The notes beneath the pieces were generated by a model. That model was not told the origin of the DNA. It searched no databases and saw only the letters and a list, made by a program, of their open reading frames with translations. Shown here piece by piece: positions 10,927-18,724 of a stretch of DNA of 64,000 nucleotides. The stretch's first letter is position 1, and every line of letters starts with the position of its first letter. The position numbers and the translations under genes were made by a program. The stretch is from the NCBI RefSeq assembly GCF_010667575.1, contig NZ_JAABNT010000002.1, positions 186,001 through 250,000 of the forward strand, written 5' to 3'. Source of the stretch: Sulfitobacter sediminilitoris. GTDB taxonomy: Bacteria; Pseudomonadota; Alphaproteobacteria; Rhodobacterales; Rhodobacteraceae.

Positions 10927-11984
10927 AGCGCGCTTTCCGGCAGCAAGGCATAGGCACGCTGAATTGGCATCAGTACGATCATGCGACCCGGATCGCGCAA
11001 CTTGCCAGCATCCTGGCCGGCCTTGTCCCCGGTACCAAAGAAAACATCGGCCCGCTGCGCGCCCTTGATTGCTGAACCTGTATCCTGCGCAATCATCAAC
11101 CTGCGGAGCGGGTTCTTTCCATCTTTCTCGATCCAGACCGGCGCGCCAAGTTCCACGAAAGCCGGGTCCACTGCGATGCTTCGCATCGCAGTAACGGACC
11201 GGTTCATCGCACCAAGAGGCCCTTGATCCGATGGCACCTGACTGACTTCCCGAAAGAACACATATGATGGGTTGTGGAACAACAATTCACGTCCCAGCGC
11301 CGGGTTGCGGCGCACCCAGTTCTTGATGACTTCGGCACTTACCTGATGCGCTTGATAAACACCCCGCCGGACCAGTTCGACACCGATAGACCGATAGGGG
11401 TGACCGTTAGAGCCTCGGTATCCCACACGAATGCGGCTTCCGTCCGGCAATTTGATCCGTCCTGACCCCTGAATCTGCAAAAAGAACAATTCGACGGGAT
11501 CATCGACCCAAGCAATCTCAAGCCCACGGCCCGCCATGACGTCCCCTTCGAGGATGTCGCGGCGCGTCAACCAAGGGTTGGACTCCAATGCCTCATTCGG
11601 CATTTTATACACGGGATACCGGTAACGGGCAGACCGATAACGGTCACCGTCCAGCTCTGGCTCGAAGTAACCGGTGAAGAGAGCCTCTTGGCCGTCATCA
11701 ATCAGCACGGGGCGAAAGAACAGCTCGAAAAACTGGCGTGGCTCCGGCTGCGCTTTGGCATAATTGCACAGAGCGGTCCAATCCGGATCCTTCATATCCA
11801 GACAAGTGTTCAGAAACACCTTAAGCGCATCGGCGTGGTCATCTTCGGCCCAGCCATCAAGCTGATCGAATCCAAGCACTTCATAAGATACATCGGTGGC
11901 GGAGGCAGGCGTCATAGAAACCACGCCTGCCCAAAGCGATGCCACAACCGCATGGCTTAACCGTCTGTAGAGACCAACAGCCAA
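10923..11984 (-). CDS. mltA: Membrane-bound lytic murein transglycosylase A
   Basis: A periplasmic lytic transglycosylase that cuts peptidoglycan glycan chains with formation of 1,6-anhydromuramic acid. MltA-type and 3D-domain signatures are visible: LFTGYFEPELDGDR, VELFFLQIQGSGRIKLPDG, and the C-terminal IAQDTGSAIKGAQRADVFFGTG with the catalytic Asp. About 350 residues, typical. The start is doubtful. TTG 11984 gives a signal-peptide-like N-terminus (VGLYRRLSHAVVASLWAG...ASA) but overlaps the tim44 end by 28 nt; GTG 11945 gives a very short one without positive charge. An ATG at 11953, just after the tim44 stop, is out of frame by one base. Confidence 0.93.
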   Translation of the reverse strand: MAVGLYRRLSHAVVASLWAGVVSMTPASATDVSYEVLGFDQLDGWAEDDHADALKVFLNTCLDMKDPDWTALCNYAKAQPEPRQFFELFFRPVLIDDGQEALFTGYFEPELDGDRYRSARYRYPVYKMPNEALESNPWLTRRDILEGDVMAGRGLEIAWVDDPVELFFLQIQGSGRIKLPDGSRIRVGYRGSNGHPYRSIGVELVRRGVYQAHQVSAEVIKNWVRRNPALGRELLFHNPSYVFFREVSQVPSDQGPLGAMNRSVTAMRSIAVDPAFVELGAPVWIEKDGKNPLRRLMIAQDTGSAIKGAQRADVFFGTGDKAGQDAGKLRDPGRMIVLMPIQRAYALLPESAL

Positions 11985-12619
11985 TTCGGATCGTCCGAGC
12001 CCATGATGCGGGCAAAGACCCATGTGTCTTTCTGGCGTTTGACCTCGGTCAGGCTGCCCTCAACGATATCGCCCGCCTCATCCCTAACAGCAGAAGTCAG
12101 CTCACCCACAAAGCGGATGGTCATCTCGGATTCGTTGGTATCGGGGTCGATGGACGCATTCACCAGTTCGGTTTCACGCACACCAATGAACTCCGCCTCG
12201 ATCGTCAGGCCCTGATCTTCTCGGGCTGCGACACCGTCGACAAAGCTTTCGTAGATATCTTCGGAAAGAAACGGCTGGATCTTGTCCAGTTCACCACGTT
12301 CATACCCCATGACGATCATCTCATAGGCCTGACGCGCACCACCCAGGAAATCGCTGACACCAAAAGATGGCTCAATCCGCTTCATTTCAGCCAGCGCTTT
12401 GCCAGCCGGGCTGTCAGCGGGGACGTGGTCCGTTATATCAAGGTCGGGGCCTCCTTCTATAACCTCAAAGGCAGGTCCACTGCTGCGGCGGGCGGTAGTC
12501 TGATCAGTCACGGGCGGCTTTTCGAACCCCTCCCGCGTGCCAAGCACATTTTTCAGGCGCAGGATCAGAAATACGGCAATACCGGCCAACACCAGAAGCT
12601 GTATCATGGGTGAATTCAT
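11957..12619 (-). CDS. Tim44-like domain protein
   Basis: A 220-residue inner-membrane protein with an N-terminal transmembrane helix (residues 6-22) and a C-terminal Tim44/TimA-like domain (about residues 85-215), the bacterial relative of the mitochondrial import motor component. FGVSDFLGGARQAYEMIVMGYERG is typical of the domain start. ATG 12619 is preceded by GAGG at a good distance. It shares a transcript with mltA and smr, and its last codons overlap the mltA N-terminus. The bacterial role is not settled. Confidence 0.9.
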   Translation of the reverse strand: MNSPMIQLLVLAGIAVFLILRLKNVLGTREGFEKPPVTDQTTARRSSGPAFEVIEGGPDLDITDHVPADSPAGKALAEMKRIEPSFGVSDFLGGARQAYEMIVMGYERGELDKIQPFLSEDIYESFVDGVAAREDQGLTIEAEFIGVRETELVNASIDPDTNESEMTIRFVGELTSAVRDEAGDIVEGSLTEVKRQKDTWVFARIMGSDDPNWLLVSTDG

Positions 12620-12724
12620 CGCTACCTCACGGGGTCAAAACATGGAAACACGTCGCTAGAGACCTTATGTAGGTCTTCGACCGGGGTGAGTCCACCGCAC
12701 CCCAAGTAAAAGGACGCCTGCCAT

Positions 12725-13216
12725 ATGTGGCTTTTGATCGCATTTATCGCTGTTCCCATGATTGAGATCGCCTTGTTCATTAAAATCGGCGGTGCAATCG
12801 GGCTTGGATGGACCCTTGCTATTGTTCTGATCACTGCCGTTCTTGGTACCTGGCTGGTCCGCACACAGGGCGCGATGGCCTTGGGGCAGTTGCGCAGTTC
12901 ATTCTCGGACATGCGCGATCCGACTGAGCCCCTGGTGCACGGGGCGATGATCCTTTTTGCCGGTGCGCTTTTGCTGACGCCCGGATTTTTCACCGATGCC
13001 ATTGGATTTTCACTGCTCGTCCCCGGCCTGCGGCAAGCTGCATACCGCGCCATTCGTGCGCGGGTGGATGTGCAGACATTTGAAACCCGTAGTCAGACCT
13101 ACAGACAAGATCCGCATCCTTCCGATCCGCAAGGAGACGTAATTGACGCGGAATACCATGAGATCAGCGATACAGCGCAAAATGACAAAGGCTCCTCTGG
13201 CTGGACAAAGCATTGA
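12725..13216 (+). CDS. fxsA: FxsA family membrane protein
   Basis: A 163-residue inner-membrane protein with a hydrophobic N-terminus, two to four membrane segments (about residues 3-25, 28-48, 72-100) and a hydrophilic tail containing DVIDAEYHEI, the conserved ending of the family. FxsA in E. coli eases exclusion of phage T7 by F-plasmid PifA; the cellular role is unknown. SD AAGGA lies 10 nt before ATG 12725. It is divergent from the tim44 gene and followed by secB. Confidence 0.9.
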   Translation: MWLLIAFIAVPMIEIALFIKIGGAIGLGWTLAIVLITAVLGTWLVRTQGAMALGQLRSSFSDMRDPTEPLVHGAMILFAGALLLTPGFFTDAIGFSLLVPGLRQAAYRAIRARVDVQTFETRSQTYRQDPHPSDPQGDVIDAEYHEISDTAQNDKGSSGWTKH

Positions 13217-13233
13217 GGGCGCTTTGCCCTTCT
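13216..13233 (+). terminator. Short hairpin after fxsA, weak
   Basis: AGGGC (13216-13220) and GCCCT (13226-13230) flank GCTTT, with a short T-rich stretch after it. The stem is only five pairs, so this is a weak terminator at best. Confidence 0.25.
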
Positions 13234-13273
13234 GTTAAGCCCGCGTGAATCTATTTTCATGACGGAGACACCG

Positions 13274-13756
13274 ATGGCCGAAGAAGCAGCACAACCACCA
13301 CAGGCGCAAATGCGCGTATTGGGACAATTCATTCGCGATATGTCCTTTGAAAACATCATGGCGCAAAAAGGTGGCGGCGCCGACGTACAGCCGGACGTCG
13401 AAGTTCAGGTAAACCTTGATGCGAAAAAGCGCTCAGCGGATCACCAGTATGAAAGTTCCATCAAGCTGAACGTGACATCCAAGGACAAGGGTGGCGACAC
13501 CACGCTTTTCGTTCTTGAAGTTGATTATGTCGGCATTTTCCACATCGAGAATATCCCCGACGACCAGATCCATCCGTTCCTGCTGATTGAATGCCCGCGC
13601 ATGATTTTCCCATTCCTACGCCGGATCGTCAGTGACATCACACGCGACGGGGGTTTCCCACCACTGAACCTTGAGAACATCGATTTCGTGTCACTTTACC
13701 GAAACGAGATCGCACGACGTCAGGCGGCAGAAGGTGCGCCCAAGGCGGACGCCTAA
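13274..13756 (+). CDS. secB: Protein-export chaperone SecB
   Basis: A tetrameric cytoplasmic chaperone that keeps precursors unfolded and delivers them to SecA. 160 residues. Typical segments are RVLGQFIRDMSFEN, an acidic C-terminal region and LLIECPRMIFPFLRRI. I chose ATG 13274 rather than ATG 13259 because GGAG (13264-13267) sits 6 nt before it; the upstream ATG has no such site. The stop shares CTAA with dnaQ (13753-13756). Confidence 0.96.
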   Translation: MAEEAAQPPQAQMRVLGQFIRDMSFENIMAQKGGGADVQPDVEVQVNLDAKKRSADHQYESSIKLNVTSKDKGGDTTLFVLEVDYVGIFHIENIPDDQIHPFLLIECPRMIFPFLRRIVSDITRDGGFPPLNLENIDFVSLYRNEIARRQAAEGAPKADA

Positions 13757-14439
13757 ACCTTTGACCACAATGCGCCGTCGCCCAGCTTGCTGACAAACTC
13801 CGCATGGGCGGCGGCTTCTTTCTCCGAAATCCGCGATGGCAAGGGCGTTGCCCGTGGTCTTGGCGTCCACTGAACAGCCGCCTGTCCCGTTGCGCCAGAA
13901 GATTGCGTCGACAGCGCGAAGTCAGGCTGCCGTCCGCCAATCAGTTCCAGATAAACTTCGGCAAGAATTTCGCTGTCAAGCAAGGCCCCGTGCAAAGTGC
14001 GGGACGAGTTGTCGATTTTGAACCGGCGGCACAGGGCATCGAGGGAAGCTGGGGAACCGGGGAACCGTTTGCGCGCGATGGCGAGCGTGTCAATCGCCTG
14101 CTCCCATGGGATTTGCGGCAGGTTCATCCACTTTAGTTCGGCGTTCAGAAACTTGATATCGAACGCGGCGTTATGGATGACCAGCTTGGCGTCCCCGATG
14201 AAATCCAGAAAGGCGCGGCCGACTTCCGCGAATTTTGGCTTGTCGCGCAGGAAATCGTCGCCCAATCCGTGCACTTCGAAAGCATCCTGGGGCATTGCCC
14301 GTTCGGGATTGATGTATTGGTGATACGTCCGGCCCGTTGCCACGTGACCCATCAGTTCTACCGCGCCAATCTCAACAATCCGGTCGCCTGTTTCAGGGTC
14401 AAACCCCGTCGTTTCAGTGTCGAGGACAACCTCACGCAT
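13753..14439 (-). CDS. dnaQ: DNA polymerase III epsilon subunit (proofreading exonuclease)
   Basis: The 3'-5' proofreading exonuclease of the replicase. 228 residues. Exo I is VLDTETTGFDP at residues 5-14 with the catalytic D and E; Exo II includes IHNAAFDIKFLN near residue 90; Exo III includes LHGALLDSEILAEVY near residue 150. Only a short C-terminal alpha-binding tail follows. It overlaps coaE by 8 nt and is the last gene of maf-aroE-coaE-dnaQ. Confidence 0.96.
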   Translation of the reverse strand: MREVVLDTETTGFDPETGDRIVEIGAVELMGHVATGRTYHQYINPERAMPQDAFEVHGLGDDFLRDKPKFAEVGRAFLDFIGDAKLVIHNAAFDIKFLNAELKWMNLPQIPWEQAIDTLAIARKRFPGSPASLDALCRRFKIDNSSRTLHGALLDSEILAEVYLELIGGRQPDFALSTQSSGATGQAAVQWTPRPRATPLPSRISEKEAAAHAEFVSKLGDGALWSKV

Positions 14440-15022
14440 TTTTCAACTTCTCCCGAATGTCTTGAACCACAGACTGCACCTGCTCTTTCGCGTGTTCAAT
14501 CGTATCGGTTTCGATCACATAGTCTGATCGCGCGCATTTCTCCGATGCGGGCAACTGCTTGGCCTTGATCGCTTCAAACTGTGCTTCGGTCATCGTGCCG
14601 CGCTCCATCACGCGATCCCTTTGGGTGGCGTCATCGACGGTGACACAGGCAACCGCGTCAACACGTGTGTTGCCGCCGGTCTCAAACAGCAAGGGTATAT
14701 CGAGGACGACAATGTCGGAGGTTGCCTGCGCGATGAAGGCGGCGCGGTCCTGTCCGACCAACCGGTGCACGATGCTTTCAATCTTTTTCAGAGCGGCAGG
14801 ATCACGCCCGATGATCTCTTTCAGCTTTGGTCGGGAAACAGCACCATCTGCGATGGATTCCGGGAATGCCTCGCGAAGCGGCGCAACTGCAGCGCCTCCC
14901 TTAGAATAAAGCCGGTGAACCGCCGCGTCCGCGTCCCAAAGCGCGCAACCCTCTTCAACGAACATCTGCGCCGTCGTCGATTTGCCCATGCCAATGGAAC
15001 CGGTCAACCCAAGCAAGAACAT
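14432..15022 (-). CDS. coaE: Dephospho-CoA kinase
   Basis: Phosphorylates dephospho-CoA to coenzyme A, the last step of the pathway. 196 residues, typical. P-loop GLTGSIGMGKSTT is at residues 5-17, with WDADAAVHRLY (lid and substrate region) and LDIPLLFETGG further on. I chose ATG 15022 rather than a longer frame up to 15139: the P-loop lies at the proper distance and the start overlaps the aroE stop by one base (TGATG), a coupling pattern shared with its neighbours. Confidence 0.95.
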   Translation of the reverse strand: MFLLGLTGSIGMGKSTTAQMFVEEGCALWDADAAVHRLYSKGGAAVAPLREAFPESIADGAVSRPKLKEIIGRDPAALKKIESIVHRLVGQDRAAFIAQATSDIVVLDIPLLFETGGNTRVDAVACVTVDDATQRDRVMERGTMTEAQFEAIKAKQLPASEKCARSDYVIETDTIEHAKEQVQSVVQDIREKLKNA

Positions 15023-15855
15023 CAACGCAACGCCGCTGCACGCGTGGTGCGGTCCACTTCGGGGCGTTTGCCAAACCAACGTTCGAACGCTGGTACGGCC
15101 TGATGCAGCAACATGCCCAACCCATCGACGGTCACACACCCGGCTTCCTCGGCCGCTTCCAGCAGCTTGGTCTTGAGCGGTGCGTAAACAAGATCAGTGA
15201 CAACAGATTCCTTGCGCAATCCGTCCAGCGGCACCCGCATCTCTCCCTTGCCGATCATGCCAAGTGACGTGGTGTTCACGACCAAAGCAGCGTTTGCCAG
15301 CATGTTACCGGCCTGCACCCAGTCGAAAATGCGCACTCGGCTGCCGAAATCCGACTTCAGCTTTTCGGCACGCACGCGCGTTCGGTTGGACAGCATGATC
15401 TCTGGCACACCGGCATCCAGCAGGGACGCGATCACCGCACGCGCGGCACCTCCGGCACCCAAGACGGCGGCTGGCCCTGATTTTGGCGTCCAGTTCGGCG
15501 CGCCGGTCTTGAGGTTCTCAAGAAACCCATAGCCATCCGTGTTGTCCGCGTGAATCTTGCCGTCCTTGCGGAAGATCAGCGTGTTGGCAGCGCCGATCAG
15601 GATTGCACGGTCAGTGACCAGATCAGCGATGGAAAGGATTGCCTCTTTGTGCGGGATGGTGACGTTGACGCCGACGAAACCCATCTTGGGCAAGGTCCGC
15701 ACGACTTCTTCCAGATCCTGTGCCACCACATCCATTGGAATATAGTAGCCCTCGATCCCATAAGTCTTGAGCCAGTGTCGGTGAAGCTGCGGTGATTTGG
15801 AGTGTGCAATGGGGGAGCCTATGACCCCTGCCAGCGGTATTTTGGGCAAATTCAT
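15022..15855 (-). CDS. aroE: Shikimate dehydrogenase
   Basis: Reduces 3-dehydroshikimate to shikimate with NADPH in aromatic amino acid synthesis. 277 residues. The substrate site motif is GSPIAHSKSPQLH (residues 13-25), GVNVTIPHKE contains the catalytic Lys, and the Rossmann turn VLGAGGAARAV is near residue 130. It overlaps maf by 4 nt and coaE by 1 nt. Confidence 0.96.
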   Translation of the reverse strand: MNLPKIPLAGVIGSPIAHSKSPQLHRHWLKTYGIEGYYIPMDVVAQDLEEVVRTLPKMGFVGVNVTIPHKEAILSIADLVTDRAILIGAANTLIFRKDGKIHADNTDGYGFLENLKTGAPNWTPKSGPAAVLGAGGAARAVIASLLDAGVPEIMLSNRTRVRAEKLKSDFGSRVRIFDWVQAGNMLANAALVVNTTSLGMIGKGEMRVPLDGLRKESVVTDLVYAPLKTKLLEAAEEAGCVTVDGLGMLLHQAVPAFERWFGKRPEVDRTTRAAALR

Positions 15856-16451
15856 GTGGAGAGATCCCCGCGCAACGTCAGATAATTCAGTAGTTCAAGA
15901 AGTGGCATACCCAGCACATGAAAGTAATCCCCTTCGATACCAGTGAAAAGGCGCACGCCTTCTTCTTCAAGTTTGTAGCACCCGACCGCATGGCGAATGC
16001 TATCCCAGTTCCGGGTCACATAATCCTGAATGTAATCATCGCTCAATTCGCGCATGCGCAGACGTACTTGACCGATCTGACGCCAGATTGGTTTGCCGTC
16101 TTCACAGATCACGGCCGCAGAAAGCAATGTATGACGGTCGTTGCTAAGGCTGCGCAGCTGATCACATGCATCTTCGGGACTCATGGGCTTCGACAACATC
16201 AGGCCCCTATGATCGAGCACCTGATCGCACCCTAAGACCAGTGCGCCTGGGTTTTTTTCACTTACCTTGCGCGCCTTCATCTCGGCCAGGGTATCCGCAA
16301 TGTCCCGCGGCGGCGCATCTTCAGCCAAGAGTGCCTGCTTGATCATCTCCTCATCAACCTTGGGCGCTTGAACGTCAAAGGGGACACAGGCCTGTCGCAG
16401 CAACTGCGCTCTGATGGTTGACCCCGAAGCGAGGATAAGAGGTTGCGGCAT
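15852..16451 (-). CDS. maf: Maf-like nucleotide pyrophosphatase
   Basis: A 199-residue Maf/HAM1-like enzyme that hydrolyses non-canonical or modified nucleoside triphosphates to monophosphates. Signatures: LILASGSTIRAQLL at residues 5-18 (family SxSxxR motif), VLGCDQVLDHRG, and a C-terminal GIEGDYFHVLGMPL. It opens a minus-strand run maf-aroE-coaE-dnaQ. Its ATG abuts the 401-bp gene-free stretch and transcription points away from it. Weak SD; the DnaA-like site at 16451-16459 touches its start codon. Confidence 0.93.
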   Translation of the reverse strand: MPQPLILASGSTIRAQLLRQACVPFDVQAPKVDEEMIKQALLAEDAPPRDIADTLAEMKARKVSEKNPGALVLGCDQVLDHRGLMLSKPMSPEDACDQLRSLSNDRHTLLSAAVICEDGKPIWRQIGQVRLRMRELSDDYIQDYVTRNWDSIRHAVGCYKLEEEGVRLFTGIEGDYFHVLGMPLLELLNYLTLRGDLST

Positions 16452-16476
16452 GGGGATAACCTTGTGAGTTTGATTA

Positions 16477-16496
16477 AGAAGTTATTAGGAACTTCT
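16477..16496. repeat. Inverted repeat in the oriC candidate
   Basis: AGAAGTT (16477-16483) and AACTTCT (16490-16496) form a perfect 7-bp inverted repeat with a 6-nt spacer. It may be a protein site or a hairpin in the maf leader. Confidence 0.5.
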
Positions 16497-16630
16497 AGTG
16501 CAAAATCTGACGGATTGGCACAAGGCCGATACTTTTGAGAGATGTTCATTTTCCTGCGGGTTTTCTCCTGCGTGGAAAAGCATAACTTGTGAACCGGGAG
16601 GAATCGGGTCCCGTATGTGAAATCCTATTT

Positions 16631-16639
16631 TTATACACA
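16631..16639 (+). promoter_or_regulatory. DnaA box TTATACACA
   Basis: An exact match to TTATNCACA, the core DnaA recognition motif. It lies in the middle of the gene-free region and is the best single DnaA site I could find there. Confidence 0.6.
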
Positions 16640-16661
16640 GTAGCAGGTGATCGGTTTTCAG

Positions 16662-16676
16662 TTAAATATCTGATAA
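16662..16676 (+). promoter_or_regulatory. Near-match to a CtrA site
   Basis: TTAA, 7 nt, ATAA; the CtrA consensus is TTAA-N7-TTAA, so one base differs. In Caulobacter CtrA sites lie in oriC; in Rhodobacterales CtrA does not usually control replication, so this is a weak hint only. Confidence 0.25.
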
Positions 16677-16762
16677 AACGGGTAAATTTTGTACTTACAC
16701 GGTTTTATACCCTGTCTGGGGATGAAACCTGTCCTCTGGGGGACAACGCTGGGATAAAGCGT

Positions 16763-16771
16763 TAATCCACA
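16763..16771 (+). promoter_or_regulatory. Near-DnaA box TAATCCACA
   Basis: TAATCCACA differs by one base from TTATCCACA and also by one base from the Caulobacter G-box TGATCCACA. It is next to the inverted repeat AACGCT...AGCGTT (16745-16763). Confidence 0.4.
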
Positions 16772-16852
16772 GAAATCCTTCTCCCTACTAACAACATCAT
16801 CTTTCTTCTTTTCTTTATTATTATAAGAAGGGCACAGAACACGGAGTGGGAT

Positions 16853-17302
16853 ATGTATGACTTCCTTGCCCTCGCTTACCCATGGGTCAAAGCGTTTCAT
16901 ATCGTATCCGTGATTTCATGGATGGCGGCGTTGTTCTATCTGCCCCGTCTGTTTGTCCATCATACCGAACGCGCGGGGCTTGAAGGTGAGACCCACGAAA
17001 TCTTTACGATGATGGAATTCAAGCTGGCAACCGTGATCATGCGCCCAGCCATGCATGCAACCTGGATTGCCGGTCTGGTGCTGGTCTTTACGCCGGGGAT
17101 CGTTGATTGGTCTATGGTTTGGCCCTGGCTGAAAGGGGCAAGCGTGATTGGTATGATCCTGTTTCACATCTGGCTTATCCAACGCATGAAGGCATTCCAA
17201 AAGGGCGAGAATACACTGACCGGTCGGCAGTACCGGATGATGAACGAGGTGCCGACGGTGTTGATGCTTGTCATCGTGTTCTCGGTCGTCGTGAAATTCT
17301 GA
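16853..17302 (+). CDS. hemJ: Protoporphyrinogen oxidase HemJ
   Basis: A 149-residue inner-membrane haem-pathway enzyme that converts protoporphyrinogen IX to protoporphyrin IX, the form used when HemG and HemY are absent. Four hydrophobic segments (about residues 5-28, 60-80, 85-105, 125-148). Conserved HemJ features: an early KAFHIVSVISWMA with His and Trp, FKLATVIMRPAMHATW, and a Met/Tyr-rich RQYRMMNEVPT. SD GGAG is 6 nt before ATG 16853. It directly flanks the origin candidate; hemH is 38 kb away in this window. Confidence 0.93.
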   Translation: MYDFLALAYPWVKAFHIVSVISWMAALFYLPRLFVHHTERAGLEGETHEIFTMMEFKLATVIMRPAMHATWIAGLVLVFTPGIVDWSMVWPWLKGASVIGMILFHIWLIQRMKAFQKGENTLTGRQYRMMNEVPTVLMLVIVFSVVVKF

Positions 17303-17427
17303 TTTGTTGACTCGGTCCTGACCCGCGCTTATATCTCTCGAACCGCCCCGTCCGGGGATGGTGCCTAGCTATTTCATTCTAATACCCACCAGCCCGCGAT
17401 CATGCTTGGGCTGCACAGGATTGTTCC

Positions 17428-18699
17428 ATGACAACTGACACTCTGAATCTTGCCGATCTCAAGGCACAAACACCCAAGAACCTTCTTGCTATGGCGGAAG
17501 AGCTTGAGATTGAAAACGCCTCCACCATGCGCAAGGGTGAGATGATGTTCCAGATCCTGCGTGAACGCGCGGACGAGGGATGGGAGATTTCAGGCGATGG
17601 TGTGCTTGAGGTTTTGCAGGACGGTTTCGGTTTTCTGCGTTCACCCGAAGCGAACTATTTGCCAGGTCCCGATGATATTTACCTATCACCAGAGATGATC
17701 CGCCAATGGTCCCTGCGGACCGGGGACACCATTGAGGGGCTGATCAAGGCACCCGACGATAACGAACGGTATTTCGCTCTGACCGAAGTGACTAAGATCA
17801 ACTTCGAAGAGCCAGAGAAGGCGCGCCACAAGGTGGCCTTTGAAAACCTCACGCCGCTTTACCCGGACGAACGTCTGACGATGGAAGTCGATGATCCCAA
17901 GATCAAGGACAAATCAGCCCGTGTGATTGATCTGGTCGCGCCCATCGGTAAGGGACAGCGTTCGCTGATTGTGGCGCCGCCGCGTACGGGTAAGACAGTG
18001 ATCCTGCAAAACATCGCCAACTCGATCGAAAAGAACCACCCGGAATGCTATCTGATTGTTCTGTTGATCGACGAACGACCTGAAGAAGTTACCGACATGC
18101 AGCGTTCGGTGAAGGGCGAGGTTGTCTCATCGACTTTCGATGAACCAGCAACACGTCACGTTGCCGTGTCCGATATGGTGATCGAAAAGGCAAAGCGTCT
18201 GGTCGAGCACAAGCGCGACGTGGTGATCCTGCTTGATTCCATCACGCGCCTTGGTCGCGCGTTCAACACTGTCGTGCCATCGTCTGGTAAGGTTCTGACC
18301 GGTGGTGTGGATGCCAATGCGCTGCAGCGTCCCAAGCGCTTCTTTGGTGCCGCACGAAATATCGAAGAGGGCGGATCGCTCACCATTATCGCCACGGCAC
18401 TGATCGACACCGGCTCGCGGATGGATGAGGTGATCTTCGAAGAATTCAAAGGCACCGGTAACTCTGAAATTGTTCTTGATCGCAAGATCGCTGACAAGCG
18501 CGTGTTCCCGGCCATCGACATTCTCAAATCCGGTACACGGAAAGAAGACCTGTTGGTTGACAAGATCGATCTGCAAAAGACGTTTGTTCTGCGCCGGATT
18601 CTTAACCCGATGGGGACAACGGATGCGATCGAATTCCTGTTGGGCAAGTTGAAGCAGACCAAGACAAACTCGGACTTCTTCGATTCAATGAACACCTGA
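17428..18699 (+). CDS. rho: Transcription termination factor Rho
   Basis: A hexameric RNA helicase that ends transcription at rut sites. 423 residues. The N-terminal part holds a Rho-N and a cold-shock-like RNA-binding region ([19 protein letters not shown]), and the ATPase core has Walker A APPRTGKT near residue 193 and Walker [15 protein letters not shown] near residue 268. SD AGGA stands 7 nt upstream of ATG 17428. The 125-bp leader before it has a short GC stem (CCCCG/CGGGG at 17346-17357). mnmE follows after 25 bp. Confidence 0.98.
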   Translation: MTTDTLNLADLKAQTPKNLLAMAEELEIENASTMRKGEMMFQILRERADEGWEISGDGVLEVLQDGFGFLRSPEANYLPGPDDIYLSPEMIRQWSLRTGDTIEGLIKAPDDNERYFALTEVTKINFEEPEKARHKVAFENLTPLYPDERLTMEVDDPKIKDKSARVIDLVAPIGKGQRSLIVAPPRTGKTVILQNIANSIEKNHPECYLIVLLIDERPEEVTDMQRSVKGEVVSSTFDEPATRHVAVSDMVIEKAKRLVEHKRDVVILLDSITRLGRAFNTVVPSSGKVLTGGVDANALQRPKRFFGAARNIEEGGSLTIIATALIDTGSRMDEVIFEEFKGTGNSEIVLDRKIADKRVFPAIDILKSGTRKEDLLVDKIDLQKTFVLRRILNPMGTTDAIEFLLGKLKQTKTNSDFFDSMNT

Positions 18700-18716
18700 T
18701 TGTTATTTGATAACAA
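18700..18716. repeat. Inverted repeat between rho and mnmE
   Basis: TTGTTAT (18700-18706) and ATAACAA (18710-18716) form a perfect 7-bp inverted repeat around TTG, immediately after the rho stop and 8 nt before the mnmE start. It could be an operator or a weak hairpin around the mnmE SD (AAAGG). AT pairs make a terminator unlikely. Confidence 0.5.
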
Positions 18717-18724
18717 AAGGTTAA

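Larger units (their letters stand above)
16452..16852. other. Candidate chromosomal replication origin oriC
   Basis: The only gene-free stretch over 300 bp. It is AT-richer than its surroundings, with a TTATACACA DnaA box (16631-16639), near matches TAATCCACA (16763-16771) and TGGGGATAA (16451-16459), several inverted repeats (16477-16496, 16673/16702, 16745/16758), a near-CtrA site and an AT/pyrimidine-rich tract at 16800-16832 that could be the unwinding element. Genes flanking it point outward. In Caulobacter crescentus the origin also lies next to a maf-aroE-coaE-dnaQ cluster and haem genes, and parABS is close by here. No protein frame of note is seen inside. Function is inferred. Confidence 0.65.

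Noticed and set aside
16452-16852. tRNA or small protein gene in the gene-free stretch
   Set aside because: No cloverleaf with GTTCRA-type loop and no plausible SD-start frame was seen; several frames are open only by chance.
17341-17357. Terminator between hemJ and rho
   Set aside because: The stem is five pairs with a 2-nt loop and no T run.
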